Below, piece by piece: positions 9,764 to 17,980 of a stretch of 64,000 bases of DNA. A program made the position numbers and the translations under genes. Source of the stretch: Prevotellaceae bacterium (GTDB lineage Bacteria; Bacteroidota; Bacteroidia; Bacteroidales; Paludibacteraceae). Under the pieces are notes generated by a model. That model was not told the DNA's origin. It did no database searches and saw only the letters and a list, made by a program, of their open reading frames with translations. The stretch lies in assembly GCA_020636675.1 (NCBI GenBank), contig JACJXK010000010.1, forward strand, positions 1 to 64,000, in the 5' to 3' direction. Each line of letters starts with the position of its first letter. Within the stretch, counting starts at the first letter, position 1.

Positions 9764-12178
9764 TTAAATAAATAAGCTCATGTTCGATTTTTCGCACTCA
9801 AATAAGTAGCAACGCCGCCTCAATTGAACATTGTCTGTCAACAACTCTTCCGGCTTTACTCCATCCCACATCCATCGACATAGGTGCAGGTAATCATTTC
9901 TACCCGAATCAATAGCTTGCTGCATGTGTTCCAAACTTTCAATATTTTTCTTTTCATAATAATGCGCATCATCCGGCTGCCTATGCCTCCCATGTTCATT
10001 TTAGAAGGGCTAATTTAGTGCTGTTTGAAGGAAGCATCATACCGAACATTTTGCCGAAAATATCTTTCTTCACGCCGGCTTTTGTTTCTTTTTGATTACG
10101 TTCTAATCCCCTGAAGGTAAAGAAAAAGAGTAGCCTTTTTTCCGGTAGCAGCAATTCCATTTGCAATCAAAAAGCGGCCAATGCTTTATCAAATCATCGC
10201 TAAAGACTATCATTGTTTTGTTGCCTCCCCATCGAAACGGCAGGTACAGTATCTAGCCGCGTACTTTTTCTACAGTAGATGAGACCGTTCCTGCTTCGTT
10301 TTTTCTTTTCTACCAATTTTGCACCGGTAATGCTACAACTTTCGGCATCTTTGCCCAAATGCCATATCGGTTGCTTTAACCTCAAATCGTTCGTCTAACA
10401 TTGAGGTGTATCGTAATGTTTTTTAAGCTGAACAATTGTCCGGACAAGCCAAGCCGCAAGCATCTACTTGAATTATTTTTGTATTGCTCATATCTTGATT
10501 TATTTCATTTTGATTTCGTCCAAATTGTCCGGTTCGTGATAGCAGGATTGCTCACTATTACCGACAGAGTAGGTTTTTGAAGCCTCCCGAAAGATTGTAC
10601 ACGTTCAAATCCTTTTTGAATCAGTATTCTGTAGGCCAAATAAGCTCGCAGACCAATGCCGCAATACAAAATAATTCTTTTGTCAGTGGTAATTTATCCA
10701 AGCTTTTCGCAAATCGTCAACAGGAATATTTACCGCTCCGTCTATGTGGTTTAAACTGTATTCGTATGCGCCGTGCGGACATCCAACAGAAAATCCTTTA
10801 CCGAATCAATTGCTTCAATGTCCCTCCAATGTACAACCTTCATTTTACCTTTTAGAATATTTTCTGCCACAAATCCGGCAATATTCATAGGTCATTTAGC
10901 CGACGAAAATTGGGTAGTAGTTGTTCAAACAATTCTGTCAGGTCGTAATCAATTAGCAGCTTTTGTTTTGTATAACTTGCGCCAGCATCTCAATTCGTTT
11001 GTCCACCATCGAAACCAACGACCTGCGCTCCGTACACACCGCCTGTTTTGGGTGCAAAACTATTTTAATCGAAAGCGGCAGCGAGCCGATAATATCCTGC
11101 ATGCGAAAAACTATGGGTATAGACGAAGATAATCCACGTTCAGCTTTTTCAGTATTTTGGCAGGAACTCCGGCAGCGGCAAACCGTCATATATCAAACTA
11201 CTTTGGCAATGGAATTCCCTATTGTTCCTTTGTAAATATGCTTGTTTCCTTCTAATATATTATCGACCGCAATTAAGCGCTTGTTTGTTTGCTTAATATG
11301 CCAGCGGAATAAGCGCGGAAGGTTGGTTGCCGGATTAGTTACCTCAACGGCATCTCCACTGCATATATATGTTCGTTCGGAAGTTTGCATGTATTCAACT
11401 CCAAATTCCACCAAACTGCCAATTTTTCAATCCGGCGGCTTCTGCCAATTGTTTTTCCGGTTAACACTGATACTGTTGATTACCATGTCGGTTTCAATCT
11501 GTTTATCGCCGTTCAACAATACATTCAACCGATTTCCAGCTGTCAAATCCGATAACTTTTCTTTCAGCCAAGATTTTTTTTCTCTTTCAAATGTTGGAGA
11601 ACCATAGCTGCCCATCGAAAAATCTAGGCCATCACTTGATCGTTCATTTCAACAATATCTACTTCCAAGCCTGCTTCATGGTACGGTTTCCGCCATTCAA
11701 ACCGATAAATCCATGCCATAAGTACTGCTCGTTTGGCTTGTATTGTTCGATATAGTTTTTGATAGCATCTGTATCCGGTACACTTCTAATGAATATTTTA
11801 GGATTATCAATGCGGGAAGCGGAAGTTTACGGGTTTCTGCTCCGGTAGAAATAATAAGTTTATCGTACGATTCAGCATACTCTTCTCCGTTTTTAAGTCC
11901 TTTACACTTACGGTTTTATCTTTGGGAGAGATAAACATAACTTCTGATTGCAAGCGGATATCAATATTGAAACGATTAATAAATCCGTCTGCCGTTTGAA
12001 CAAACAACCGGTCGCGCTCAGCAATTGTGCCGCCTATATAATAAGGAAGTCCGCAATTAGCGTACGAAACATATTCTCCTCGCTCAAACAGGATAATTTC
12101 AGCATTTTCATCCATTCGGCGAAGTCGGGCTGCCGCGGTTGCTCCTCCTGCCACTCCTCCAATAATTAGTATTTTCAT
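9764..12178 (-). pseudogene. CoA-disulfide-reductase-like flavoprotein with rhodanese, TusA and DsrE parts, frameshifted
   Basis: The first 90 or so residues from ATG 12178 are intact: a GGVAGGATAAARLRR FAD-binding motif and a YANCGLPYYIGG motif with the Cys typical of CoA-disulfide reductases. Frames then alternate. The NAD/FAD part is seen at 11193-11414 (GDAVEVTNPATNLP) and 10953-11130 (VDKRIEMLAQVIQNK). A rhodanese-like stretch lies around 10600-10830. A TusA-like DACGL-CPG segment lies near 10440-10470, with a KDAESCSITGAKLVEK segment after it. A DsrE-like tail ends at the stop 9764. The full length of about 805 residues fits the multidomain Bacteroidetes family that handles CoA-disulfide or persulfide. 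Many frameshifts inactivate it. Confidence 0.8.
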
Positions 12179-12238
12179 ATATAATTTGTGTTTATTGTAA
12201 ATATTGTCTATTAGAAAATAAAAAGATAAAAAAAACGA

Positions 12239-12595
12239 TTACTCGTTTTTTATCAGTTTCGATAGAACATTGTCTAATGGAATAGGTCGTTTTTTCATCG
12301 ATTCCACTATTTTTTCACCCTCTTTCGATAACGAGAAAATCATTTTCCGCTTATCTTCCATTCCTATTTCACGCTTAATCCAACCTTTTTCTTCTACCGA
12401 CATAATAATTTTTGATACGCGCGAGTTGGAAAGACCTATAAATTCCGAAATTTCGTTGGCTGCATGAGGTTGTCCGTCTTTCATGCAGCACAAGAGCATT
12501 GCTTCGTTTATCGTCATATCGAATTCCTTAGCAAACTCTTTTTCAACCGCATACAATGCTTTGTATATATCTTTTATCTGACAAATTAATTCCAT
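12239..12595 (-). CDS. MarR-family transcriptional regulator
   Basis: A 118-residue intact protein with a MarR-type winged helix. The recognition region is around residues 50-80 (NEISEFIGLSNSRVSKII, then EEKGWIKRE), followed by the DKRKMIFSLSKEGE wing and a short helical tail. It probably acts as a dimeric repressor. It ends 60 bases upstream of the flavoprotein pseudogene, so it most likely controlled that gene, whose target function is now lost. Starts at ATG 12595. Confidence 0.85.
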   Translation of the reverse strand: MELICQIKDIYKALYAVEKEFAKEFDMTINEAMLLCCMKDGQPHAANEISEFIGLSNSRVSKIIMSVEEKGWIKREIGMEDKRKMIFSLSKEGEKIVESMKKRPIPLDNVLSKLIKNE

Positions 12596-12696
12596 TGAAA
12601 ATAGTTTCTACTGTGAAATATTTTGCAAATAAAACAATAATCTTTGAAATATACAACTCTGAACTATTAAAGTTTTAAAAATACAGTTTGTCACAG

Positions 12697-12727
12697 CGGC
12701 AGCAACTCAAGGTTTTGGTTGCTGCCG
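12697..12727. terminator. Hairpin between the cupin and marR genes
   Basis: The perfect 10-bp stem CGGCAGCAAC/GTTGCTGCCG (12697-12706 with 12718-12727) lies downstream of the minus-strand cupin gene. It lacks a clean T-run, so termination is likely but not certain. Confidence 0.5.
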
Positions 12728-12759
12728 GTTGAAAAAAAATAATCTTTTTAAGTCGAGCG

Positions 12760-13086
12760 TTATCCCTTAATCATTGTAAGCAACATTTTAAATTGTTGCT
12801 TTGCAAATAAAGCATGCGGAATATTGGCCGGCATAATTACCGACTGACCTGCTGTCAATAATAATGGCTTACCATTAATAGTGATTTCGGCTTCTCCATC
12901 TATGATTTCGACCACTGCATCGAATGGTGCGGTATGTTCGCTTAATCCCTGCCCTTTATCGAACGAAAAAAGGGTAATGTTTCCCGCATCGTTCTTTAGA
13001 ACTTGTTTGCTGATTACTCCTCCTTCGGAATATTCAATCATTTCCGCCATGTTAAGAATGGCACCTTTTTCAAATAATTCGCTCAT
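12760..13086 (-). CDS. Small cupin-domain protein
   Basis: A 108-residue single-domain cupin. The two cupin motifs are visible: GLSEHTAPFDAVVEIIDGEAEI (about residues 48-69) and a PANIPHALFA segment near the end. The metal-binding set is reduced: His52 in the first motif and His91 in the second. Small cupins of this type are common beside hcp and other redox genes in Bacteroidetes. Their substrate is unknown. It is intact, unlike the hcp gene 25 bases upstream, with which it is probably co-transcribed. Confidence 0.8.
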   Translation of the reverse strand: MSELFEKGAILNMAEMIEYSEGGVISKQVLKNDAGNITLFSFDKGQGLSEHTAPFDAVVEIIDGEAEITINGKPLLLTAGQSVIMPANIPHALFAKQQFKMLLTMIKG

Positions 13087-13111
13087 GATTATATGTGTTT
13101 ATTTGTGAATT

Positions 13112-14759
13112 TTATCCTAAAAATATCTTCATATCCTCATCCGGCGTTGTAATTCCCGCGATACCGAAATTATCTATTAACACCTTGGCAACATTTGGCG
13201 AAAGGAATGCCGGCAGTGTAGGTCCTAAGTGGATATTCTTTACGCCCAACGACAATAAAGCCAACAGAACAATCACCGCTTTTTGCTCGTACCAAGCAAT
13301 GTTGTAGGCTATCGGCAACTCGTTCACATCATGCAGTTCAAACACCTCTTTCAGTTTCAGCGCTATCAGTGCCAATGAATAGCTGTCGTTGCATTGTCCG
13401 GCATCCAACACGCGAGGAATACCGCCTATATCGCCTAACGGTAATTTATTGTAACGATATTTGGCGCAACCTGCTGTAAGGATAACGGTATCTTTCGGAA
13501 GTTTTTCGGCAAATTCGGTGTAATAATTCCGGCTTTTCATGCGCCCATCGCAACCTGCCATGACGAAGAATTTACGGATAGCGCCCGATTTTACGGCATC
13601 GACAACTTTGTCGGCAAGCGCGAATACCTGTTCGTGAGCAAAACCTCCGGATTATTTCTCCTGTTTCAATCTCTGTTGGCGCTTTACATTGTTTGGCGTG
13701 TTCGATTAATTTTGAAAAATCTTTCGATTGCCCGGTTTTGCGGTCTTCGATGTGTGTGAATCCGCTGAATCCGGAAGCGCCTGTGAGTGTAAACCCGATC
13801 GGCATAAGTCGAAGTGGAACGAGGCGGCACAATACAGTTGGTTGTAAACAGAAAAATAACGCCATTGAACGTTCAGAAATCTTCGTTTTGCTTCCACCAG
13901 GCGCTGCCGTAGTTGCCCGCGAAATGTTTGTATTTCTTGAATGCCGGATAGTAATGTGCCGGAAGCATTTCGCTGTGTGTATAAACATCTACGCCTGTGC
14001 CTTCGGTTTGCTCCAGTAAATCCTGCATATCGCGCAGGTCGTGTCCCGAAATCAAAATAGCGGGATTATTACGCACACCGATATTGACTTTGGTAATTTC
14101 AGGATTTCCGAAATTGGAAGTGTCATGGCTTTATCGAGCAACGCCATTGTTTTAACGCCGTATTCGCCGCATTTCAACACCAATGCTGTCAGTTCATCGG
14201 CAGAAAGTTCTTGCGTTGTAGCTACCAATGCTTCTTGCATAAAAGCATGAATATCATTATCTTCGAAACCCAGATTTACAGCGTGTTCGGCATAAGCCGC
14301 CATGCCTTTCAGACCGTAAGTAAGCAGTTCGCGCAATGAACGCACATCTTCGTTTTCGGTTTTGAGTACGCCGACTGTCGTCGCCTTCGCTTCCATTTCG
14401 TCCAAGTTGTTCCCACTCCAAGTCATACAGTCGCAATCGGACACAACATCCATTTCTGCTGCAAGCTTATCGCGCAAAGCAATAGCTTCTTTAATGCGAG
14501 CAACAAAGCGTTCTTTGTCGAAATTGGCATTGGTAATGGTCATAAATAGCGATTCCATCACAAAGTGATTAGTTTGGGCAGACACCTCAACGCCCTTTTT
14601 ACGCATTTCTGCAGTATAGCGCGAAAAATACCTTTCAGCAGGAATATCAATAAAATCCTGCAAGTTAAGCCACATCCGGAAGTCTTTCCGCATACTCCTT
14701 TTATTGTACAGCCTTTGTTCTGGGCTGTTTCCTGACGTGATAAAGCAAAACATACTCAT
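13112..14759 (-). pseudogene. hcp: Hybrid cluster protein (hydroxylamine/NO reductase), frameshifted
   Basis: The C-terminal 150 residues (13112-13561) are excellently preserved Hcp, with AGCDGR, LTAGCAKYRYN, DAGQCND and NIAWYEQKAVIVLLALL motifs that supply ligands for the hybrid iron-sulfur-oxygen cluster. The middle from 14120 to 14700 is also readable. The N-terminal Cys cluster (ETAQNKGCTIKGVCGKT) is out of frame after the first five residues (about 14660-14745), and the segment 13562-14080 crosses several frames. Total length matches the usual 550 residues. The enzyme protects anaerobes from NO. This copy cannot yield a full protein. Confidence 0.9.
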
Positions 14760-14852
14760 AATTTTAATTTCTAAAGGTTTACAATTGTTTTTAAATTAGC
14801 ACTTTATCAAGCGGGAACTCTTACAACCAAATTCGTAATTCGTAATTGATAA

Positions 14853-15702
14853 TTATATCCAGTTTTCTTCTAATATTTCTCCTTGAATACCGATAACAAC
14901 TTTTTTTATCGGAATTTTGTTTGAAGCCTTTCCCAAAGCCATTTTTACTAATTGCAGCAATCCTCCGCAGCAAGGTACTTCCATGACAACAACCGTCAAT
15001 GTGTTAATGTTTGATTGTTCTATCATGGCGGTTATTTTTTTCGACATAGATTTCTTTTCCGCTGTCGAGTTTGGGGCAGGCAATGGCTAATACGCGATTT
15101 TTAATAAACCGATCGTGAAAATTGCCATACGAAAAGGCTGTACAATCGGCGGCAATCACCACATCGGCACCTTGGAAATACCCGGCCTGCGGATTCAACA
15201 AATGAAGTTGAACCGGCCATTGACGTAGTTGCGAAGGTGTATCCTTTGCCGTGGCGATTGAATTTACCGGAGCAAAGGACATTTCCCTGCTGCCCGGACA
15301 GGCGGTAAAGCCTTGTCCGCAACTGCCTTTTTTATCATTGTTCTCTGTATCCATATTTATTTCTATATTATGTTCTTTGAGATAACGAAGACCTTGGGCT
15401 AAAAGCTCTGTTTCATTGTGATTTTTCAAATGATTCAAATGAGCCAAAATTGTTTTCTTGCCTTTGGGCACAAGTCTTTCCATAACCGCAATTTCGTCGT
15501 AAGGTTCTGCTTCGCGTTCTTCAAAGTCTATTGCTCCCAGAGGGCATTCGCCGATACAAGCTCCCAAACCGTCGCAATACAAATCGCTGATCATTCGCGC
15601 TTTTCCATCAATCAACTGCAATGCTCCTTCGTGACAACCATCGACACAAATTCCGCAGCCGTTGCACAATTCTTCATCTATTTTTATAACTGTTCTTTTC
15701 AT
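14853..15702 (-). pseudogene. 4Fe-4S ferredoxin-like protein, single frameshift
   Basis: From ATG 15702 the protein carries two 4Fe-4S motifs (CNGCGICVDGC near residue 13 and CDGLGACIGECP near residue 43), then a linker, a CGQGFTACPGS segment and a conserved C-terminal domain of unknown fold. The frame breaks at a run of seven A/T (about 15037-15043). Removing one base joins it to the remaining EVPCCGGLLQLVKMALGKA part ending at 14853, giving about 280 residues. A homopolymer slip could be a sequencing error, so this gene may be intact. It heads the hcp-cupin unit and its promoter faces that of the Crp/Fnr regulator. Confidence 0.75.
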
Positions 15703-15726
15703 TAATCTTTTTCAATTATCTTTTTG

Positions 15727-15734
15727 CAAACATA
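15727..15734 (-). promoter_or_regulatory. -7 element of the ferredoxin-hcp promoter
   Basis: On the minus strand this reads TATGTTTG, matching the Bacteroidetes TAnnTTTG element. The centre of the palindromic operator lies about 29 bases upstream of it. Confidence 0.55.
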
Positions 15735-15754
15735 CAGTAGTATAGAAACAAAAA

Positions 15755-15772
15755 CCGTAACATTCGTTACGG
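15755..15772. promoter_or_regulatory. Crp/Fnr-type operator shared by divergent promoters
   Basis: The perfect inverted repeat CCGTAAC-ATTC-GTTACGG has the geometry of Crp/Fnr sites (7-base half sites, 4-base spacer). It lies midway between two TAnnTTTG elements (15727-15734 minus, 15792-15799 plus). Its centre is therefore near -41 of both predicted transcripts, the position used for class II activation. Confidence 0.7.
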
Positions 15773-15791
15773 GTATGAGATTTATTATGTA

Positions 15792-15799
15792 TAACTTTG
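15792..15799 (+). promoter_or_regulatory. -7 element of the Crp/Fnr regulator promoter
   Basis: TAACTTTG matches TAnnTTTG. The regulator's ATG is 15 bases downstream, giving a very short leader. The -33 region overlaps the palindromic operator. Confidence 0.6.
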
Positions 15800-15814
15800 C
15801 AAAAAATAGAATTT

Positions 15815-16477
15815 ATGAATCAAGACTTACTGTTTTTCTGTACAATGTGCCAAGAAAAATCTCCGAAAGAGATTGATAAAATAAGATGTACAATAGACCA
15901 TACGGTAAAAAACTATAAAAGGGGGGATTTGATTGCTTCGCAGGGTGACCGCATATCAAGCTTGTACATGCTGACGAAAGGGAAAGTGAAGACGGAGATT
16001 ATTTCCAAATCGGGGCTTACTGTTTCTGTAGAAGAGATCACGGCTCCTTATCCATTAGCAGCAGCTTTCATCTTTGCGGATAATAACCGATTTCCGGTGG
16101 AGGTTACTGCAATGGAGGATTGTGAAGTGGTACTTATTAGTAAATCGTCTATTGAAAAACAGATGGCTAAATGCCCTGGATTTCTGAGAGGATTTATGGC
16201 TTTTATAGCTAACCGGGTACAGTTTTTGTTGGAAAGGTTGAAAATTTTTTCACAAAAAGGAATTAAGGCTAAAATGGCCTATTATATTCTGCAACACGAC
16301 AAAAACGGTTCTTTTGAATTGGGACGGAGCATCGCATCACTTGCCGAGTATTTTGGAGTGGAACGCCCTTCTCTTTCAAGAGCCATATCCGAGATGACTC
16401 ACGATGGTATTATCGAGTTTGAAGCAGGTAAAGGAAAAATTTTAAGGTATAATGATCTGAAAGAATTATTGGGATGA
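15815..16477 (+). CDS. Crp/Fnr-family regulator, probably of the nitrosative stress genes
   Basis: A 220-residue intact protein. An N-terminal cyclic-nucleotide-binding-like domain (GDLIASQGDRISSLYMLTKGKV, residues about 30-55) is followed by a long dimer helix and a C-terminal winged helix (SIASLAEYFGVERPSLSRAISEM, about residues 170-193). There is no Fnr-type Cys cluster at the extreme N-terminus; only Cys10 and Cys13 are near it, so a cluster or haem sensor is uncertain. Divergent arrangement with the ferredoxin-hcp unit across a shared palindrome points to an HcpR-like activator. I chose ATG 15815 over an in-frame TTG at 15797 that overlaps the -7 element. Confidence 0.85.
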   Translation: MNQDLLFFCTMCQEKSPKEIDKIRCTIDHTVKNYKRGDLIASQGDRISSLYMLTKGKVKTEIISKSGLTVSVEEITAPYPLAAAFIFADNNRFPVEVTAMEDCEVVLISKSSIEKQMAKCPGFLRGFMAFIANRVQFLLERLKIFSQKGIKAKMAYYILQHDKNGSFELGRSIASLAEYFGVERPSLSRAISEMTHDGIIEFEAGKGKILRYNDLKELLG

Positions 16478-16494
16478 AAACTAACTGTTAAAAA

Positions 16495-17463
16495 TTAAAC
16501 CGTCATATTGTAATAACTTAATTTATTCTTGTATTTCTCTATAATCATCAACGGAATATTGAAAAGAGGAACATTGTAGTTTATGCCAGTTTTTATACGC
16601 TTTCCTTTTAGCCAAAGATTTCCGTCAAACGATTGACAGATATTACTTTCAAGTAAATGAACAATATCAATGTATGATAACCCGGTATAACAAGCAAATA
16701 GAAATATATCCTTTACATGTTCTAGTCTTAAACAATCAAATTGTTTTCCAATGATTGCCTCTAATTCTTTTTCGGTCAAATATCCTTTATCCACTTTCTT
16801 GACTGAAATTATATAACCTGTGAACGGATGACGTTGAATTATGCCTGTATTATGAGCAAATGTTACTATTTTTTTGAGGTATTGAATCATCTTTGCCGCT
16901 ACATTATGGCTTAATCTGCATTCGGTTTTTAAGAATACCTCGTAATCATTTACAAACATCAGATTCATATCTCGTAACAGCATATCCGCCATTTTATAGC
17001 GATATTTTATAAATTCGCTTACACGTTGTCGTGCCAATAGGTATTTTTTATAAGTAGAATCTGATCTATCTACACCTACCAGTTTCTTTAAATCTGTGTT
17101 ATGTTTATCAAAAAGAGTAAGGATAGTTTCATAGGAATCATCTATGCCTAGAAAAGAGTTTTTCAGAATGTCGGAAGTAACCCCCTTGCCGCCTGCTAAT
17201 AAAGTATGGTAATGAGATTTTATTTTGGCTTTAATTCCATCCAATATATCATTGATCTGCCCAACTTCTTTGTTTCGTCCGACAGCTTTTCCGGCCGAAA
17301 CATTCCACAAATCAGGATCAATTTCAAGTTTTGTGCTAAACTGTGCCACTTCTCCATTAACTGTTATCCGAGCAATAATAGGCATATTGCCATTTGCTTT
17401 TTGCGCGTTCCTTTTTAGAAAAAACGATACGCTAAATGTACTTTTTGTTGTCTTCATTTTCAT
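16495..17463 (-). pseudogene. Tyrosine integrase, truncated at its C-terminus
   Basis: A Bacteroides-type phage/transposon integrase: N-terminal Arm domain (FFLKRNAQKANGNMPIIARI), core-binding domain, then the start of the catalytic domain with the first Arg region (LFACYTGLSYIDIVHL, about residue 253 onwards). The protein stops after 322 residues, shortly after KIKYKNKL-type sequence, where relatives have about 90 more residues with the HxxR and catalytic Tyr. Its stop lies only 17 bases from the regulator's stop, so a deletion has fused the two. It sits 280 bases from tRNA-Asp and probably inserted the island there. Confidence 0.85.
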
Positions 17464-17559
17464 TAATTTTAATGTTACAAACCTAAATTAAAACTCTAAA
17501 AATGAGATACTTCCGACAAGGACAATATGCGACAGGAATCAGGCAATTTTGAACAATCT

Positions 17560-17592
17560 GTGACCTATTTTTAAGATTTTCTGATAGGTCAC
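17560..17592. repeat. Inverted repeat between integrase and tRNA
   Basis: GTGACCTAT (17560-17568) and ATAGGTCAC (17584-17592) are perfect inverses. In the integrase upstream region such repeats often bind the integrase or an excisionase; no direct proof here. Confidence 0.4.
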
Positions 17593-17664
17593 GATTAAGT
17601 CATAAAAACTTGTCTTTTTTTGTCTAATCTTTGACTTTATGTGGTAAGGAGTTAGAAACGAAAA

Positions 17665-17694
17665 AATCCTACAACCTGTTGAGATTGTAGGATT
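17665..17694 (-). terminator. Terminator of the tRNA-Asp transcript
   Basis: The 10-bp stem AATCCTACAA/TTGTAGGATT (17665-17674 with 17685-17694) is followed on the minus strand by a run of T. It lies 48 bases beyond the 3' end of the tRNA. Confidence 0.8.
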
Positions 17695-17741
17695 TGTCTT
17701 GTTTTTGTCGCCTTTTCGGCGCGTTACAATTGAACTTTTAG

Positions 17742-17815
17742 CGGTGCGGACGGGACTCGAACCCGTGACCCCATGCGTGACAGGCATGTATTCTAACCAA
17801 CTGAACTACCGCACC
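17742..17815 (-). tRNA. tRNA-Asp (anticodon GTC)
   Basis: On the minus strand the 74-base cloverleaf has acceptor GGTGCGG/CCGCACC, D-arm GTTCAGTTGGTTAGAAT, anticodon loop CTGTCAC with GTC, and the invariant GGTTCGAGTCC T-arm. Discriminator base G, CCA not encoded. The mobile island lies at its 3' side, the usual attachment position for tRNA-targeting integrases. Confidence 0.97.
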
Positions 17816-17862
17816 ATTTCTTTTTATCTTTTTACTGTGCAACTCTCTCCTGAATTGCGATG

Positions 17863-17893
17863 CAAAGATATGCGTATTTTGCCAATTGTGCAA
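17863..17893 (-). promoter_or_regulatory. Promoter of tRNA-Asp
   Basis: On the minus strand, TTG (17893-17891) and TATCTTTG (17870-17863) are separated by 20 bases. This matches the Bacteroidetes -33/-7 pattern about 48 bases upstream of the mature tRNA 5' end. Confidence 0.6.
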
Positions 17894-17932
17894 GAGGTGT
17901 AGCGACTTTTTTTTGAAAAATATTTACTTTTT

Positions 17933-17965
17933 TTGGGGAGAAAATGAAACCCAATTTCTCCCCAA
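17933..17965. terminator. Hairpin after malQ
   Basis: 11-bp inverted repeat (17933-17943 with 17955-17965), 16 bases after the malQ stop. The minus-strand downstream flank is A-rich rather than T-rich, so efficient termination is uncertain. Confidence 0.5.
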
Positions 17966-17980
17966 TCTTTTGGTGTGTGG

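Noticed and set aside
17742..17815. Direct duplication of the tRNA-Asp 3' end as the other att site within the window
   Set aside because: I found no second copy of the tRNA 3' end in 1-17.5 kb by eye; the other junction may lie left of the window or be lost.
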